From assembly GCF_005887555.1 (NCBI RefSeq), contig NZ_VCIA01000001.1, positions 1,364,001 to 1,428,000 of the forward strand: a DNA stretch of 64,000 bases. The letters are read 5' to 3'. The position numbers were made by a program, and so were the translations under genes. The stretch comes from Lentibacillus cibarius (GTDB lineage Bacteria > Bacillota > Bacilli > Bacillales > Amphibacillaceae). Shown here piece after piece: positions 8,268 through 16,393 of the stretch. How positions within the stretch are numbered: the first letter of the stretch is position 1; each line of letters opens with the position of its first letter. The notes beneath the pieces were generated by a model. It did not search any database and was not told where the DNA came from. It worked only from the letters and a program-made list of their open reading frames with translations.

Positions 8268-8272
8268 AAAAG

Positions 8273-9877
8273 TTAAATATTATACTTTTGTAGTTTCCTG
8301 CTAATATTTGACTGGTTTATACCTAGAACTTCCGCCATTTTAGTAGTTGACATATATCGTTCTTTTGCTTTATTTAACAATTGCATTTCGACTAGTTCAA
8401 TGGCTTCCTTTATAGGGATTAGTTCATTAACGGAAATGGAAGGTGATAATTCATGATATCCTCTTATATATTCTGGAAGTAATTCAGGGCTTAACATTTC
8501 GCCATCGGATAGAAGTATCATGTTCTCGATTACATTCTTTAACTCATTCACATTACCCGGCCAGTCATACCTTTCGATGAATTTCCTAAGCTCATTACTG
8601 AAATACTTATTACTACTCTGTTTATCGTTAAATTGTCTCACAAAATATTGGCACAGTGGAATAATATCTTCACGCCGATCCTTTAACGGAGATATTTCAA
8701 TTGGAATGGCATTCAAAAGAAAAAATAGATCCTTTCGAAATTTACCTTTTTCCATTAGCTTATATAAATCCACATCCGTAGTGGCCATTATTCGTGCTGA
8801 ATTGGAATTGTTCTGAATATGCTCGACGAAACCCTTCAGGTCCCCTTGTAACTTTTTACTTAATTCCGATATATTTTCAAAAATAATCGTGCCATTATGC
8901 GCCTTACTACCTATATGTTCACTATTTTCTCCGTCACTGCCGGTAACATTTATATCCTCTAAAAAAATGTTATCTGTAATTGCAGCACAATTTACAACTA
9001 TAAAAGGGTTTGAACTTCTTTCACTGTAATTATGAATAAACTCACATAGTAAACGCTTTCCCACGCCATTTTCACCTTTTACTATAACCGGAGAGTTACT
9101 GGGCGCTGCTTTTTTGGCCATAGCAATTACTTTTCTCATTGCCGAGCTACGATAAACTAACCTATTTTGAACACCCTTTTTCTCCCGCAATGAGAGTAGC
9201 TCTTCCCTGTATCCTTCCAGCAATGACTTCGTATCCTGCAATTCCTTTTGCAGATGGCTAACCTCCGTGATATTTCTGGATACGTTCACTACCCTGATAA
9301 CATTGTCATTTTCATCTTTAATCGGGATTCCAAGAATAATCAGCCTCTTTCCTGTTTTCGTGATTTGAATGGCTGAAACTTTTCTGCCCGCCTTGAGTAC
9401 AAGCCTAGTAACAGAAGGCTGAAACACACCTTCTTTTTCCATTTTATAAACACTTTGCCCCTCTAATTCTTCCGGAGAATACCCCCATATTTTTTTGGCT
9501 GCCTCACTAACTCTTAATGTTACTCCTTCCCCATCAGCAATATAGATAACATCAAAGGTATGTTTGAATATAGCCTCAATATCCAGGTTCATCTCCTCAT
9601 ACTTTACTTTTTCTGAATCCTTCTCACGTAACATATACAGGCTATTTTTATCGTCATTAAACAATAATAATCCTTCAATGTTCTCTGATAAATTGATTGC
9701 TGATTTTATGTTTTTTGGGTGTATTTCTACTAGTAATTCAGATATATTCACATCGTCCTTGATTAACATTAATTTACTCAACTCGTTCATTCTGCTGTCA
9801 GAGAAGTTTTCATTGAAGGCCACAACTGGTACTTTAAATTCATCCAATACATCATTGTCAAAAAAGCAGAAATCCAT
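8273..9877 (-). CDS. PAS / AAA+ / TyrR-type HTH regulator, apparently sigma-54 independent
   Basis: About 534 residues: an N-terminal sensory region, a PAS domain (about 105-205), a short coiled linker, an AAA+ domain with Walker A GENGVGKRLL, and a C-terminal Fis/TyrR-type HTH (TTKMAEVLGINQSNISRKLQ). It looks like a sigma-54 enhancer-binding protein, but the GAFTGA loop that contacts sigma-54 is absent: after NCAAITDN comes FLEDINVTGSDG. Walker B reads TIIFEN rather than the usual LFLDE. Like TyrR, it may act on sigma-70 promoters as a ligand-sensing activator or repressor. The ATG at 9877 has a GGGGGTGATTAAA site. It directly precedes the symporter operon in the same direction. Confidence 0.85.
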   Translation of the reverse strand: MDFCFFDNDVLDEFKVPVVAFNENFSDSRMNELSKLMLIKDDVNISELLVEIHPKNIKSAINLSENIEGLLLFNDDKNSLYMLREKDSEKVKYEEMNLDIEAIFKHTFDVIYIADGEGVTLRVSEAAKKIWGYSPEELEGQSVYKMEKEGVFQPSVTRLVLKAGRKVSAIQITKTGKRLIILGIPIKDENDNVIRVVNVSRNITEVSHLQKELQDTKSLLEGYREELLSLREKKGVQNRLVYRSSAMRKVIAMAKKAAPSNSPVIVKGENGVGKRLLCEFIHNYSERSSNPFIVVNCAAITDNIFLEDINVTGSDGENSEHIGSKAHNGTIIFENISELSKKLQGDLKGFVEHIQNNSNSARIMATTDVDLYKLMEKGKFRKDLFFLLNAIPIEISPLKDRREDIIPLCQYFVRQFNDKQSSNKYFSNELRKFIERYDWPGNVNELKNVIENMILLSDGEMLSPELLPEYIRGYHELSPSISVNELIPIKEAIELVEMQLLNKAKERYMSTTKMAEVLGINQSNISRKLQKYNI

Positions 9878-9980
9878 TTTAATCACCCCCTATAATCTGT
9901 TTTTATTCTACCAATAAAAGATCAAAAATGCATAGGTATCTTTTTTGCTCGATATAAAAGAGCAAAGCAAAATACTTTAG

Positions 9981-10322
9981 TCACTGAATGGACTGAATAA
10001 ACCCGATTCTTCTTTCATTTCTTCTTCTTCTAACAACCTTTTTTCCAGTATTATCATGTTTTATTTTCACTGGGTGACTGTCTTCTTTATTCAATAATGG
10101 CTTAGCCACGTCACCTTTGGCATAATGCTCCGGGGCGCATGTTGTTTCATGTTGTGGTTCATTTGCTGGTCCACAAATTTTATACTTGAATGGTCTCTCA
10201 CCATTGACGATTTTAGGCAGCTGCCGAAAATCAAATAAAAGAAAAAAGCCTTCACAAGTAACCCCCCCTTTGCACCAACCTTTATATTTTAGCTCCTTCT
10301 TTAGATAAGCCTCTTGAGGCAT
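9981..10322 (-). CDS. Hypothetical protein, possibly a decayed zinc-binding protein
   Basis: 113 residues, not recognised. Cys-containing N-terminal half (GWCKGGVTCEG, ICGPANEPQHETTC) and a basic tail (VVRRRRNERR). It overlaps out of frame the end of a frameshifted zinc-ribbon ORF at 10300-10482, and the two could be pieces of one ancestral gene. The GPANEPQHE segment recurs, also on the minus strand, near 19380-19405 (GPASEPQHE). Confidence 0.35.
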   Translation of the reverse strand: MPQEAYLKKELKYKGWCKGGVTCEGFFLLFDFRQLPKIVNGERPFKYKICGPANEPQHETTCAPEHYAKGDVAKPLLNKEDSHPVKIKHDNTGKKVVRRRRNERRIGFIQSIQ

Positions 10323-10482
10323 TTAAATTTTCCTAATTGCCACGCTGATATCTGATCAAGTAGCTCATTGTTTTGTGATACAGTAGTCTTAGTTGAACTG
10401 AATTCATTACATTCAACACAAGCATTCACAACTGGTTTATAGGCTTTCTACATTCTGCGCAATGAAGATCACTCTGTACCAT
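10300..10482 (-). pseudogene. Frameshifted zinc-ribbon protein
   Basis: From an ATG at 10482 with a GGGAGAG ribosome site the strand reads MVQSDLHCAECRK. A one-base shift is then needed to continue YKPVVNACVECNEF and on to a stop at 10300. The paired CxxC motifs (HCAEC, ACVEC) would bind zinc. The shift follows a short G/A-rich run, so a sequencing error is an alternative. Confidence 0.4.
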
Positions 10483-10616
10483 TAACAACTCTCCCTTAAC
10501 TCACTTATTAGAGTCACTATTACTAATAGGTCAAAATAAAAAAGAAAGAACCAACCCGAAGGTTAGATCTTTCCTACAATCCAACAATGAATTGTCAGAG
10601 CTGTGTAGTTGCCAGT

Positions 10617-10683
10617 GAAAGGATACAGCATGAAACAAACTAACTTAACCTCGACTTAATTTATTTTGGTGCTGTATCCTTTC
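10617..10683. terminator. Long inverted repeat
   Basis: GAAAGGATACAGCA and TGCTGTATCCTTTC are perfect 14-bp arms around a 39-bp AT-rich loop. It may be a terminator or a miniature mobile element; no gene reads directly into it. Confidence 0.5.
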
Positions 10684-10929
10684 TTATGCTCGGCTATATA
10701 AACTGGCCACCTAGGACTCCCGGCAAAAAGCCGAAGCAATTAACACTACACTTATATTAATCATTGTAAACCACTCCATTTTCGATAATAGATTTAATCT
10801 GTTTGCTACTGAGAAAGAGATAATTCCTTCGCATAACCCACTAAGAAGCCATCCATTATTTTTTATATTGGTGGTTAAAATTTCACAGGTCGGGAGATTT
10901 TGAATCGAACAAAATCCAGTTAATAACAT

Positions 10930-11392
10930 CTTAGCAAAACTATTGTACCATAAATAGAAAGTTCACCAAACCCTAGCTTGTACATTAAGACTAAGACATT
11001 ATTTAATTGTGTTTTACTCTAGCACCAAGTGTTGCAAGGTTAAAAAGACCCTGCAGAGTATTTGTCCCCTGTTCCGGCAATTGCCAACGGACGTATCATT
11101 AGAAAATCAGATGGAGCGAACATTTATGTGTGTGAATGTATTGGAAGGCAAATGATTCAGCCGCCTGTCCGGCATCCTTGCCATAACTGATAGATCATGT
11201 TTCAAATCAGGTTTATCATCTTTTAAATAAAGTCAATCCCCACATGGAAAAAGTGTCATGTAACATGACACTTCTTCTTTCCAAACTCGATTGTAAGTGT
11301 GAAACACGATCCACCATTCGGTATTATTTGACAAAAAATGAGAAATGGAAGGCTCGTAAGCTATTGAAAAAAATCTCTACTCCACATCCTCA
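10930..11392. other. Interval without a supported gene
   Basis: Contains a degraded copy of the dispersed hairpin repeat (AAAAAGACCCTGCAGAG near 11043) and scattered low-quality ORFs. I see no gene with a ribosome site. Confidence 0.5.
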
Positions 11393-11593
11393 TTAAGCAT
11401 ATGACGTCATCTTCCAATAGGCACCTTTATCACACGAGTTGATAGGTGGAAAGGTTTCATACTTTTCTAGTTTAATTTTCTTTTCTTCAGCTGTGGGTTG
11501 TGGTGTTCGTGTACCGTCTATATAACCATCCCATTCATAATACGCTGTTGCCATAGAAGTTTCTCCTGTTCGATACCGTTCGCCAATTGACAC
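11393..11593 (-). CDS. YjzC-like small protein
   Basis: 66 residues starting at a GTG after AGGGGGTGAAATAG. The layout resembles the small Bacillus YjzC family: an RYRTGE start, a YYEWDGYIDG segment, P.P.EEK then I.LEK.ETFPP, and a KGAYWKMT end. Function of that family is unknown. Isolated gene with no obvious operon partner. Confidence 0.5.
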   Translation of the reverse strand: MSIGERYRTGETSMATAYYEWDGYIDGTRTPQPTAEEKKIKLEKYETFPPINSCDKGAYWKMTSYA

Positions 11594-11739
11594 CTATTTC
11601 ACCCCCTTCTTTCTATTGCAAAAATATCATGTTTACACCATAAAATCAAAGTATAGTATACAAAATATAAAAATAACTATATGTAGTGTTATATAAACAA
11701 TAAACTTTGTTATATTCGACAAAACCCTGGTAAGAACAA

Positions 11740-11880
11740 TTATGAAGGAAAAATTGACGGAAATAACTCGGCTAGCAAGCTTTTGCCACAGTCAGGCGGG
11801 CCACTCATTAACACATTATGACCACCAGCAGCTACTATTTCCAATGCTTGATTATTGCTTGTTCTTGGCCAATAATACAC
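11740..11880 (-). pseudogene. ComM/YifB (Mg-chelatase-like ATPase) fragment
   Basis: On the minus strand ALEIVAAGGHNVLMSGPP followed by DCGKSLLAE matches the Walker A region of ComM/YifB-type AAA+ proteins (usual form AAAGGHNllLiGPPGsGKT). IIGQEQAIIK just upstream fits the preceding segment but is one frame off. A stop follows about 15 codons after Walker A. Only this piece of a normally 500-residue protein remains. Confidence 0.65.
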
Positions 11881-12250
11881 CGTTCTACATACATATTTCC
11901 AACATAACAGGAAATTCTTCTTTAAAGATAAAGTTGAAAAATTTCCAACGCAAGTTTCTAAATGAAACGTAAGAACCTTCCACGTGTTTCATTCTATAAA
12001 CAACAAGGAAGCCAAATGCTAATAAAATAACTCCCGAAATATCATTTTATATATAGGTGTAGCAAGTTTTAGGTAATTCTTCACCCTCATTCTTTTACAT
12101 CTAATTCTCCAATATTCGTCTCTAAATATGCTACAGCGGCATCTAAATAGATTTATTACTTCGATAATCAGTATTCGTTTCAATTCAGTAATATTGCTTT
12201 AAAATTAAATGTGTTGATGAATGATCACTAGTTCAGAATTATAATAACAC
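11881..12250. other. Interval without a supported gene
   Basis: AT-rich spacer between the ComM fragment and the GbsR promoter. I see no gene or clear repeat. Confidence 0.5.
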
Positions 12251-12310
12251 TTGACTTAACAATTTCATTTGTTTAATATGTATTAAACAGCTTATTTGTT
12301 TAATACATAT
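12251..12310 (+). promoter_or_regulatory. Promoter with overlapping palindromic operator
   Basis: -35 TTGACT (12251) and -10 TAATAT (12274) with a 17-bp spacer. The palindrome TGTTTAATA-TG-TATTAAACA (12270-12289) covers the -10, and a second partial copy, TTTGTTTAATACATATT, follows at about 12296. Repressor binding there would block RNA polymerase, fitting autoregulation by the GbsR-type protein. Confidence 0.75.
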
Positions 12311-12339
12311 TTATAGAAATAACTATATTAAATAGGAGA

Positions 12340-12921
12340 ATGACAAAATTGGAAAATGAATTTGATCAAATTCAAGAAGCTAGAGATGTCATAATTAGAG
12401 GCATTGCACAAACTATGGAATTTTATGGACTAACTCCCTCGATTGGACGAATTTATGGCGTTCTTTATTTTGCAGAAACTCCAAAGTCACTTGATGAAAT
12501 TAAAGATGAAGTTGCAATGAGTAAGGCAACTGTCAGTAATGGGTTAAGAGAACTTTTAGATACCGATATGATTACAAAGGTATGGAAAAAAGGTGATCGT
12601 AAAGATTATTACATTGCCGTAAAGGATTTTTTCAAAAACTTCATTAATTTTTTTGTAAAGCAGTTAAGACAAGAAAGAAAGATTATTCTTAAAGCTTACA
12701 ATCAATCACTTCCTGCTTTGGAGGAAATTGCTAATAATGGTCAGTCTGAAGTTGCAAAGGAAAAAGCTATGAAAGATATAGCATCAATTAATAAAACAAA
12801 AGTATATTTTGATTGGACACTACATCTGACAGATGCACTAGAAACTGGGGAAATATTCAATTACCTTCCGTTGTCAGATGAAGATGAACCAAAAAAAGGA
12901 GATAAGTATAATGGATATTAA
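12340..12921 (+). CDS. GbsR/OpcR-family transcriptional repressor
   Basis: 193 residues with a MarR-like winged helix (SKATVSNGLREL recognition helix, KKGDRKDYYIA wing) and the extended helical C-terminus of the GbsR family. These repressors control choline/betaine uptake and conversion genes in Bacillus and sense choline-type ligands. The ATG at 12340 lies only two bases from GGAG; a TTG at 12349 is better spaced and may be the true start. It overlaps the next gene by 11 bp, and the operon then encodes a hydrolase and a betaine-type binding protein, in keeping with osmolyte control. Confidence 0.9.
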   Translation: MTKLENEFDQIQEARDVIIRGIAQTMEFYGLTPSIGRIYGVLYFAETPKSLDEIKDEVAMSKATVSNGLRELLDTDMITKVWKKGDRKDYYIAVKDFFKNFINFFVKQLRQERKIILKAYNQSLPALEEIANNGQSEVAKEKAMKDIASINKTKVYFDWTLHLTDALETGEIFNYLPLSDEDEPKKGDKYNGY

Positions 12922-13570
12922 AAAAACAGCGTTAGTCTTAATCGATACACAAAAGGAAAGTGAGTTTGGCATTGAAGGGTTGGAGCAGGCTGTTAACAAT
13001 TCTAAGAATCTTATTGAAGCATGTCGTTCCTACAATATCCCTATTATTTATACTAGACATGTCAGTCGAGCTGATGGTGTTGGATTACCTGATCAAGAGC
13101 CAATAAATGAGAATGGGACCCCCATTTACTACGCTTCAAATACAGCTGACATTGAAGTCATAGATGCAATTCGCCCTAAGGAAGAAGATATTGTAATTGA
13201 TAAACATCGCTGGAGTGGCTTTTATGAAACAAGTTTAGACTTAATGCTTCGCAGTCTTGGTGTAGAGCACCTTATTATTGGTGGTTTCGTTACGGACGGG
13301 TGTCTATTCTCAAGTGTTTACGACGCCTATTTCAGAGATTATAAAATTCATTTGGTAAAAGACATCTGTGCTGCAACTAATGAAGGCGCACATATGTCAT
13401 CTATTTTGATTTTGGCAAATTGGGTTTATAACATTCGCATCTATAACGCTAACGAAATGATTAAGAAACTAAAAGGCGAAGAACACAATGTGTGGATTTC
13501 AACCGCTCCTGATCAACTACAATTCACCCCAGAGAATATGCGAGCAGTATTCAATCAATTAGATCAATAA
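12911..13570 (+). CDS. Isochorismatase-superfamily hydrolase
   Basis: 219 residues starting at the ATG after AAGGAGATAAGTATA. The cysteine-hydrolase triad is visible: Asp12 (LIDTQ), Lys98 (IDKHRWSGF) and Cys131 (VTDGCLFSS). The superfamily includes N-carbamoylsarcosine amidase, nicotinamidase and other amidases. Given its place between a GbsR-type repressor and a betaine-type binding protein, an amide of an N-methylated amino acid or osmolyte is a reasonable substrate guess, no more. A C-terminal extension (about residues 180-219) is longer than in minimal family members. Confidence 0.88.
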   Translation: MDIKKTALVLIDTQKESEFGIEGLEQAVNNSKNLIEACRSYNIPIIYTRHVSRADGVGLPDQEPINENGTPIYYASNTADIEVIDAIRPKEEDIVIDKHRWSGFYETSLDLMLRSLGVEHLIIGGFVTDGCLFSSVYDAYFRDYKIHLVKDICAATNEGAHMSSILILANWVYNIRIYNANEMIKKLKGEEHNVWISTAPDQLQFTPENMRAVFNQLDQ

Positions 13571-13609
13571 TCTACAAAACAACAACTAAACATTAGGAGA
13601 TGAATAACT

Positions 13610-14527
13610 ATGAATAAAATATTATTAAAGTTACTATCACCAACGCTTCTTGTTTTCCTGTTAGTGTTATCAGGTTGTGGAAATATTAACAATGAAGCGG
13701 ATAAGGAAACAACTGAAAAACAAGACAAAACAGACTTAAGTGAAGAAACAATTGTTTTTGGTGAGCCATCATGGACAAGTGCAATGGCTCCAACCGCGAT
13801 TGCCAAAAAGATTTTAAAAGAGGCGGGTTATCAAGTGAAATCAAAAGTAGTTGATCAACCCATCATATTTACTGGAATGAAAGATAAAGAAATTGATTTT
13901 TTCATGGACGCATGGCTTCCTTATACTGAAAAAGATCTTTGGGAGGAATATAGGGACGACTTAACTAAAGTTTCAACAAGTTATGAAGAAGCACCGTTGG
14001 GCTGGGTCGTTCCCACTTACGTTGAGGAAGACTCTATTGAAGATTTAAAAGGTAGAGCAGATAAGTTTGGTGGATCTGTTGTAACCATGGATCCCGGCGC
14101 AGGAATTGTTAAAGTTTCCCGTGAGGTTTTAGAAGATGAAGATTATGGTTTGGATGATTGGGAACTTAATACGTCTAGTGAAACAGCTATGATAGCCGAA
14201 GCAAAACGACGTATTGATAATAAAGAGCCTATTGTTTTTACCGGCTGGAAACCACACTCAATGTTTAACAGATTTGATTTGAAATTTTTAGATGAACCAA
14301 AAGATCATTTTAAGTTTGATAATATTTATGTCCTTTCATATAAGGGAATTGAAAAAGAACACCCTGCTGCTTATGATATTCTTTCTAAATGGGAGATTGA
14401 TATTACAGATTTAGAGGACATGATGGCCGAACATGAAGAAAGTGATACTCCATTTGATGAACTTGCGGATAACTGGATTGAGAATCACCGTGATAAAGTG
14501 GACGATATGCTGGGAGAATATAAGTAG
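13610..14527 (+). CDS. Glycine-betaine/choline-type ABC substrate-binding lipoprotein (OpuAC-like)
   Basis: 305 residues with a lipoprotein signal (LSGC, Cys23). It is of the OpuAC type: VFGEPSWTSAMAPTAIAKK, DFFMDAWLPYTEKD and IVFTGWKPHSMF contribute aromatic residues like those of betaine-binding cages. No permease or ATPase gene follows; a strong terminator stands 17 bp downstream. It may feed a transporter encoded elsewhere or act in sensing. Its promoter is under the GbsR-type operator upstream (inference). Confidence 0.9.
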   Translation: MNKILLKLLSPTLLVFLLVLSGCGNINNEADKETTEKQDKTDLSEETIVFGEPSWTSAMAPTAIAKKILKEAGYQVKSKVVDQPIIFTGMKDKEIDFFMDAWLPYTEKDLWEEYRDDLTKVSTSYEEAPLGWVVPTYVEEDSIEDLKGRADKFGGSVVTMDPGAGIVKVSREVLEDEDYGLDDWELNTSSETAMIAEAKRRIDNKEPIVFTGWKPHSMFNRFDLKFLDEPKDHFKFDNIYVLSYKGIEKEHPAAYDILSKWEIDITDLEDMMAEHEESDTPFDELADNWIENHRDKVDDMLGEYK

Positions 14528-14544
14528 GTTTACTGAACGGGACT

Positions 14545-14576
14545 AAAGTTCGGGTGGTTACAGGCACCCGAACTTT
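14545..14576 (+). terminator. Intrinsic terminator of the GbsR operon
   Basis: AAAGTTCGGGTG / CACCCGAACTTT perfect 12-bp stem with an 8-nt loop, 17 bp after the binding-protein stop. Confidence 0.85.
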
Positions 14577-14733
14577 AAATAGGTGGATCACTACGATGAA
14601 CCTACAAATAAGACCGGTACTGACACCCACTTTGATTCCCCCCAATACACTATTACTAGTCCTATAATCACTTATTTTTATCCTTGCTAACCATTATGAA
14701 AGTTGTTATTTCCTTCACTTGAAAAAATAAAAG

Positions 14734-14772
14734 AAAAAAGCCCTGAAGAGATCACTCCTCCACAGGACTTTC
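14734..14772. repeat. Dispersed hairpin repeat copy
   Basis: AAAAAGCCCTGAAGAGATCA and TCCTCCACAGGACTTTC arms; probable terminator for the minus-strand ABC operon ending at 14847. Confidence 0.65.
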
Positions 14773-14846
14773 TATTGATGAAACATGAGAATCGTTCCCG
14801 TGTTTTTTGCTATACTAGGCGCGCAACCTAACTTCCCCGGGATGAC

Positions 14847-15605
14847 TTATTCCCTATCTATATTAGCCAGGAATTTATTAAGCCGTTCATTCTGTTTATT
14901 TGTAAAGAATTCTTCAGGAGTTGAATTTTTTACAATTCTTCCGTCATCCATAAAAATAATTCGATTTGCAATATTTCTTGCAAAATTCATTTCATGTGTT
15001 ACAACCACCATGGTCATACCTTCCTTGGCCAAATCCTTGATTACGTTCAGCACTTCCCCAATTAGTTCTGGATCCAGGGCTGATGTAGGCTCATCAAATA
15101 ACATTAAGTCCGGATTCATTGCTAATGCTCGAGCAATTGCAACACGTTGTTGCTGACCTCCAGACAGTCCACTAGGGTAATGATCTTTTTTATCTAATAA
15201 CCCTACTTTTCCCAAAAGAGATTTGCCATCCTTAATAGCTTCATCCTTTGAGTTTCTTTTTACAATAATCGGTCCCTCAATAACATTTTGAAGAGCTGTT
15301 TTATGGGGAAACAAATTAAAGCTTTGGAATACCATACCAATGTTTGTACGAATTGGGGTTACCTCTTTCTCTTTTTTTTGGATACTTCTATCACCAACTG
15401 TTTTATATAATATTGATTCCCCTTTGAAAAATATGTCTCCATCTGTGGGATATTCCATTAAATTTAATGTCCTTAAAAATGTACTTTTTCCGCTTCCACT
15501 TGGGCCTACTATTGCCACTATTTCTCCCTGATCCATCTCAAAGTTGATACTTTTAAGGACATGGTCATTTCCAAAATACTTGTTAATGTTTAACGCCTTT
15601 AACAT
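14847..15605 (-). CDS. Polar amino-acid ABC transporter, ATP-binding protein
   Basis: 252 residues: Walker A GPSGSGKST, Q-loop FQSFNLFPHKT, signature LSGGQQQRVAIARAL, Walker B LMLFDEPTSALDP, switch His in VVVTHEM. A typical GlnQ/TcyN-type subunit, membrane-associated in the cytosol. Its start overlaps the permease gene by 23 bp, showing one operon: flavoprotein, binding protein, permease, ATPase. Confidence 0.95.
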   Translation of the reverse strand: MLKALNINKYFGNDHVLKSINFEMDQGEIVAIVGPSGSGKSTFLRTLNLMEYPTDGDIFFKGESILYKTVGDRSIQKKEKEVTPIRTNIGMVFQSFNLFPHKTALQNVIEGPIIVKRNSKDEAIKDGKSLLGKVGLLDKKDHYPSGLSGGQQQRVAIARALAMNPDLMLFDEPTSALDPELIGEVLNVIKDLAKEGMTMVVVTHEMNFARNIANRIIFMDDGRIVKNSTPEEFFTNKQNERLNKFLANIDRE

Positions 15606-16257
15606 TCCCTACATTCCCCCTTTTTTCTAAATAGTCCACTAACAAGCTAAGCGGATAGTGTAGAACCCAATATATAATCCCTACTAGTGTAAAAACTTCT
15701 AGATGTCTAAACGTAGTAGACGCAAGAATTTGACCTTGATACATTATTTCTCCAACAGTAATTACAGCAGCTATGGAAGAGTTCTTTAGACAAAGAATTG
15801 CTATATTTCCAATTGAAGGTAACTCATTTTTTATGGCCTGGGGGAGAACTATTCGGCGCATAGTGTCAAAGCTATTCATACCTATGGCTTTCGCTGCTTC
15901 TATTTGTCCTTTTGGAATCGCCTGTATCCCGGCTCTGTATATTTCGGCTAAATAGGCACTTTGGTTAAGCGCAAGTCCTATAACTGCTGCTTGAAATGCA
16001 GTTAATTCCAATCCCAAGTCAGGTAATCCAAAATAAATAAATAAAAGTTGTACAAAGAAAGGTGTACCTCGTAGTGCACTAATATAAAATCCAAAAATTT
16101 TATTTATAAATAAATTTGATGACAGTCTTCCAAACGCAGCTATCAGACCAAAAATTAATGCGATTATGAATGCAATAATTGTTAACTGAATCGTTATAGC
16201 TGCTCCTTCAAATAAAGTAGGAAGAAAGTCCTGAAAATAGCTTGTTAAAATATCCAT
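15583..16257 (-). CDS. Polar amino-acid ABC transporter, permease
   Basis: 224 residues of the His/Glu/Gln/Arg permease family, about five membrane helices, with the EAA-type coupling loop (EAAKAIGMNSFDTMRRIVLPQA). It pairs with the ATPase it overlaps and with the binding protein at 16394. A stable hairpin separates it from the binding-protein gene. Confidence 0.94.
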   Translation of the reverse strand: MDILTSYFQDFLPTLFEGAAITIQLTIIAFIIALIFGLIAAFGRLSSNLFINKIFGFYISALRGTPFFVQLLFIYFGLPDLGLELTAFQAAVIGLALNQSAYLAEIYRAGIQAIPKGQIEAAKAIGMNSFDTMRRIVLPQAIKNELPSIGNIAILCLKNSSIAAVITVGEIMYQGQILASTTFRHLEVFTLVGIIYWVLHYPLSLLVDYLEKRGNVGNVKGVKH

Positions 16258-16290
16258 TTTAATCCTCCATGAATCGGGAATATTTAAAGT

Positions 16291-16344
16291 AAAACATCTA
16301 GTGATTTAATGCAGAGACTGCCTTTAAATGGCACTAGATGTTTT
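16291..16344 (-). terminator. Intercistronic hairpin
   Basis: AAAACATCTAGTG and CACTAGATGTTTT, perfect 13-bp arms, between the binding-protein and permease genes. Such hairpins commonly cause partial termination or 3' protection so that binding protein is made in excess; that effect is inferred. Confidence 0.75.
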
Positions 16345-16393
16345 ATAATTAATTGCTCTATTAATGACACTACTATCTAATAGCCAAACAGTA

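Noticed and set aside
8110..8272. Possible sigma-54 promoter for the symporter operon
   Set aside because: No TGGC-N8-TTGC element on the relevant strand, and the regulator lacks the GAFTGA loop.
10711..10929. 72-codon minus-strand ORF
   Set aside because: No ribosome site and no family resemblance; composition typical of intergenic DNA.
11742..11972. Plus-strand ORF of 76 codons
   Set aside because: The opposite strand encodes a recognisable ComM fragment, so this is a shadow.
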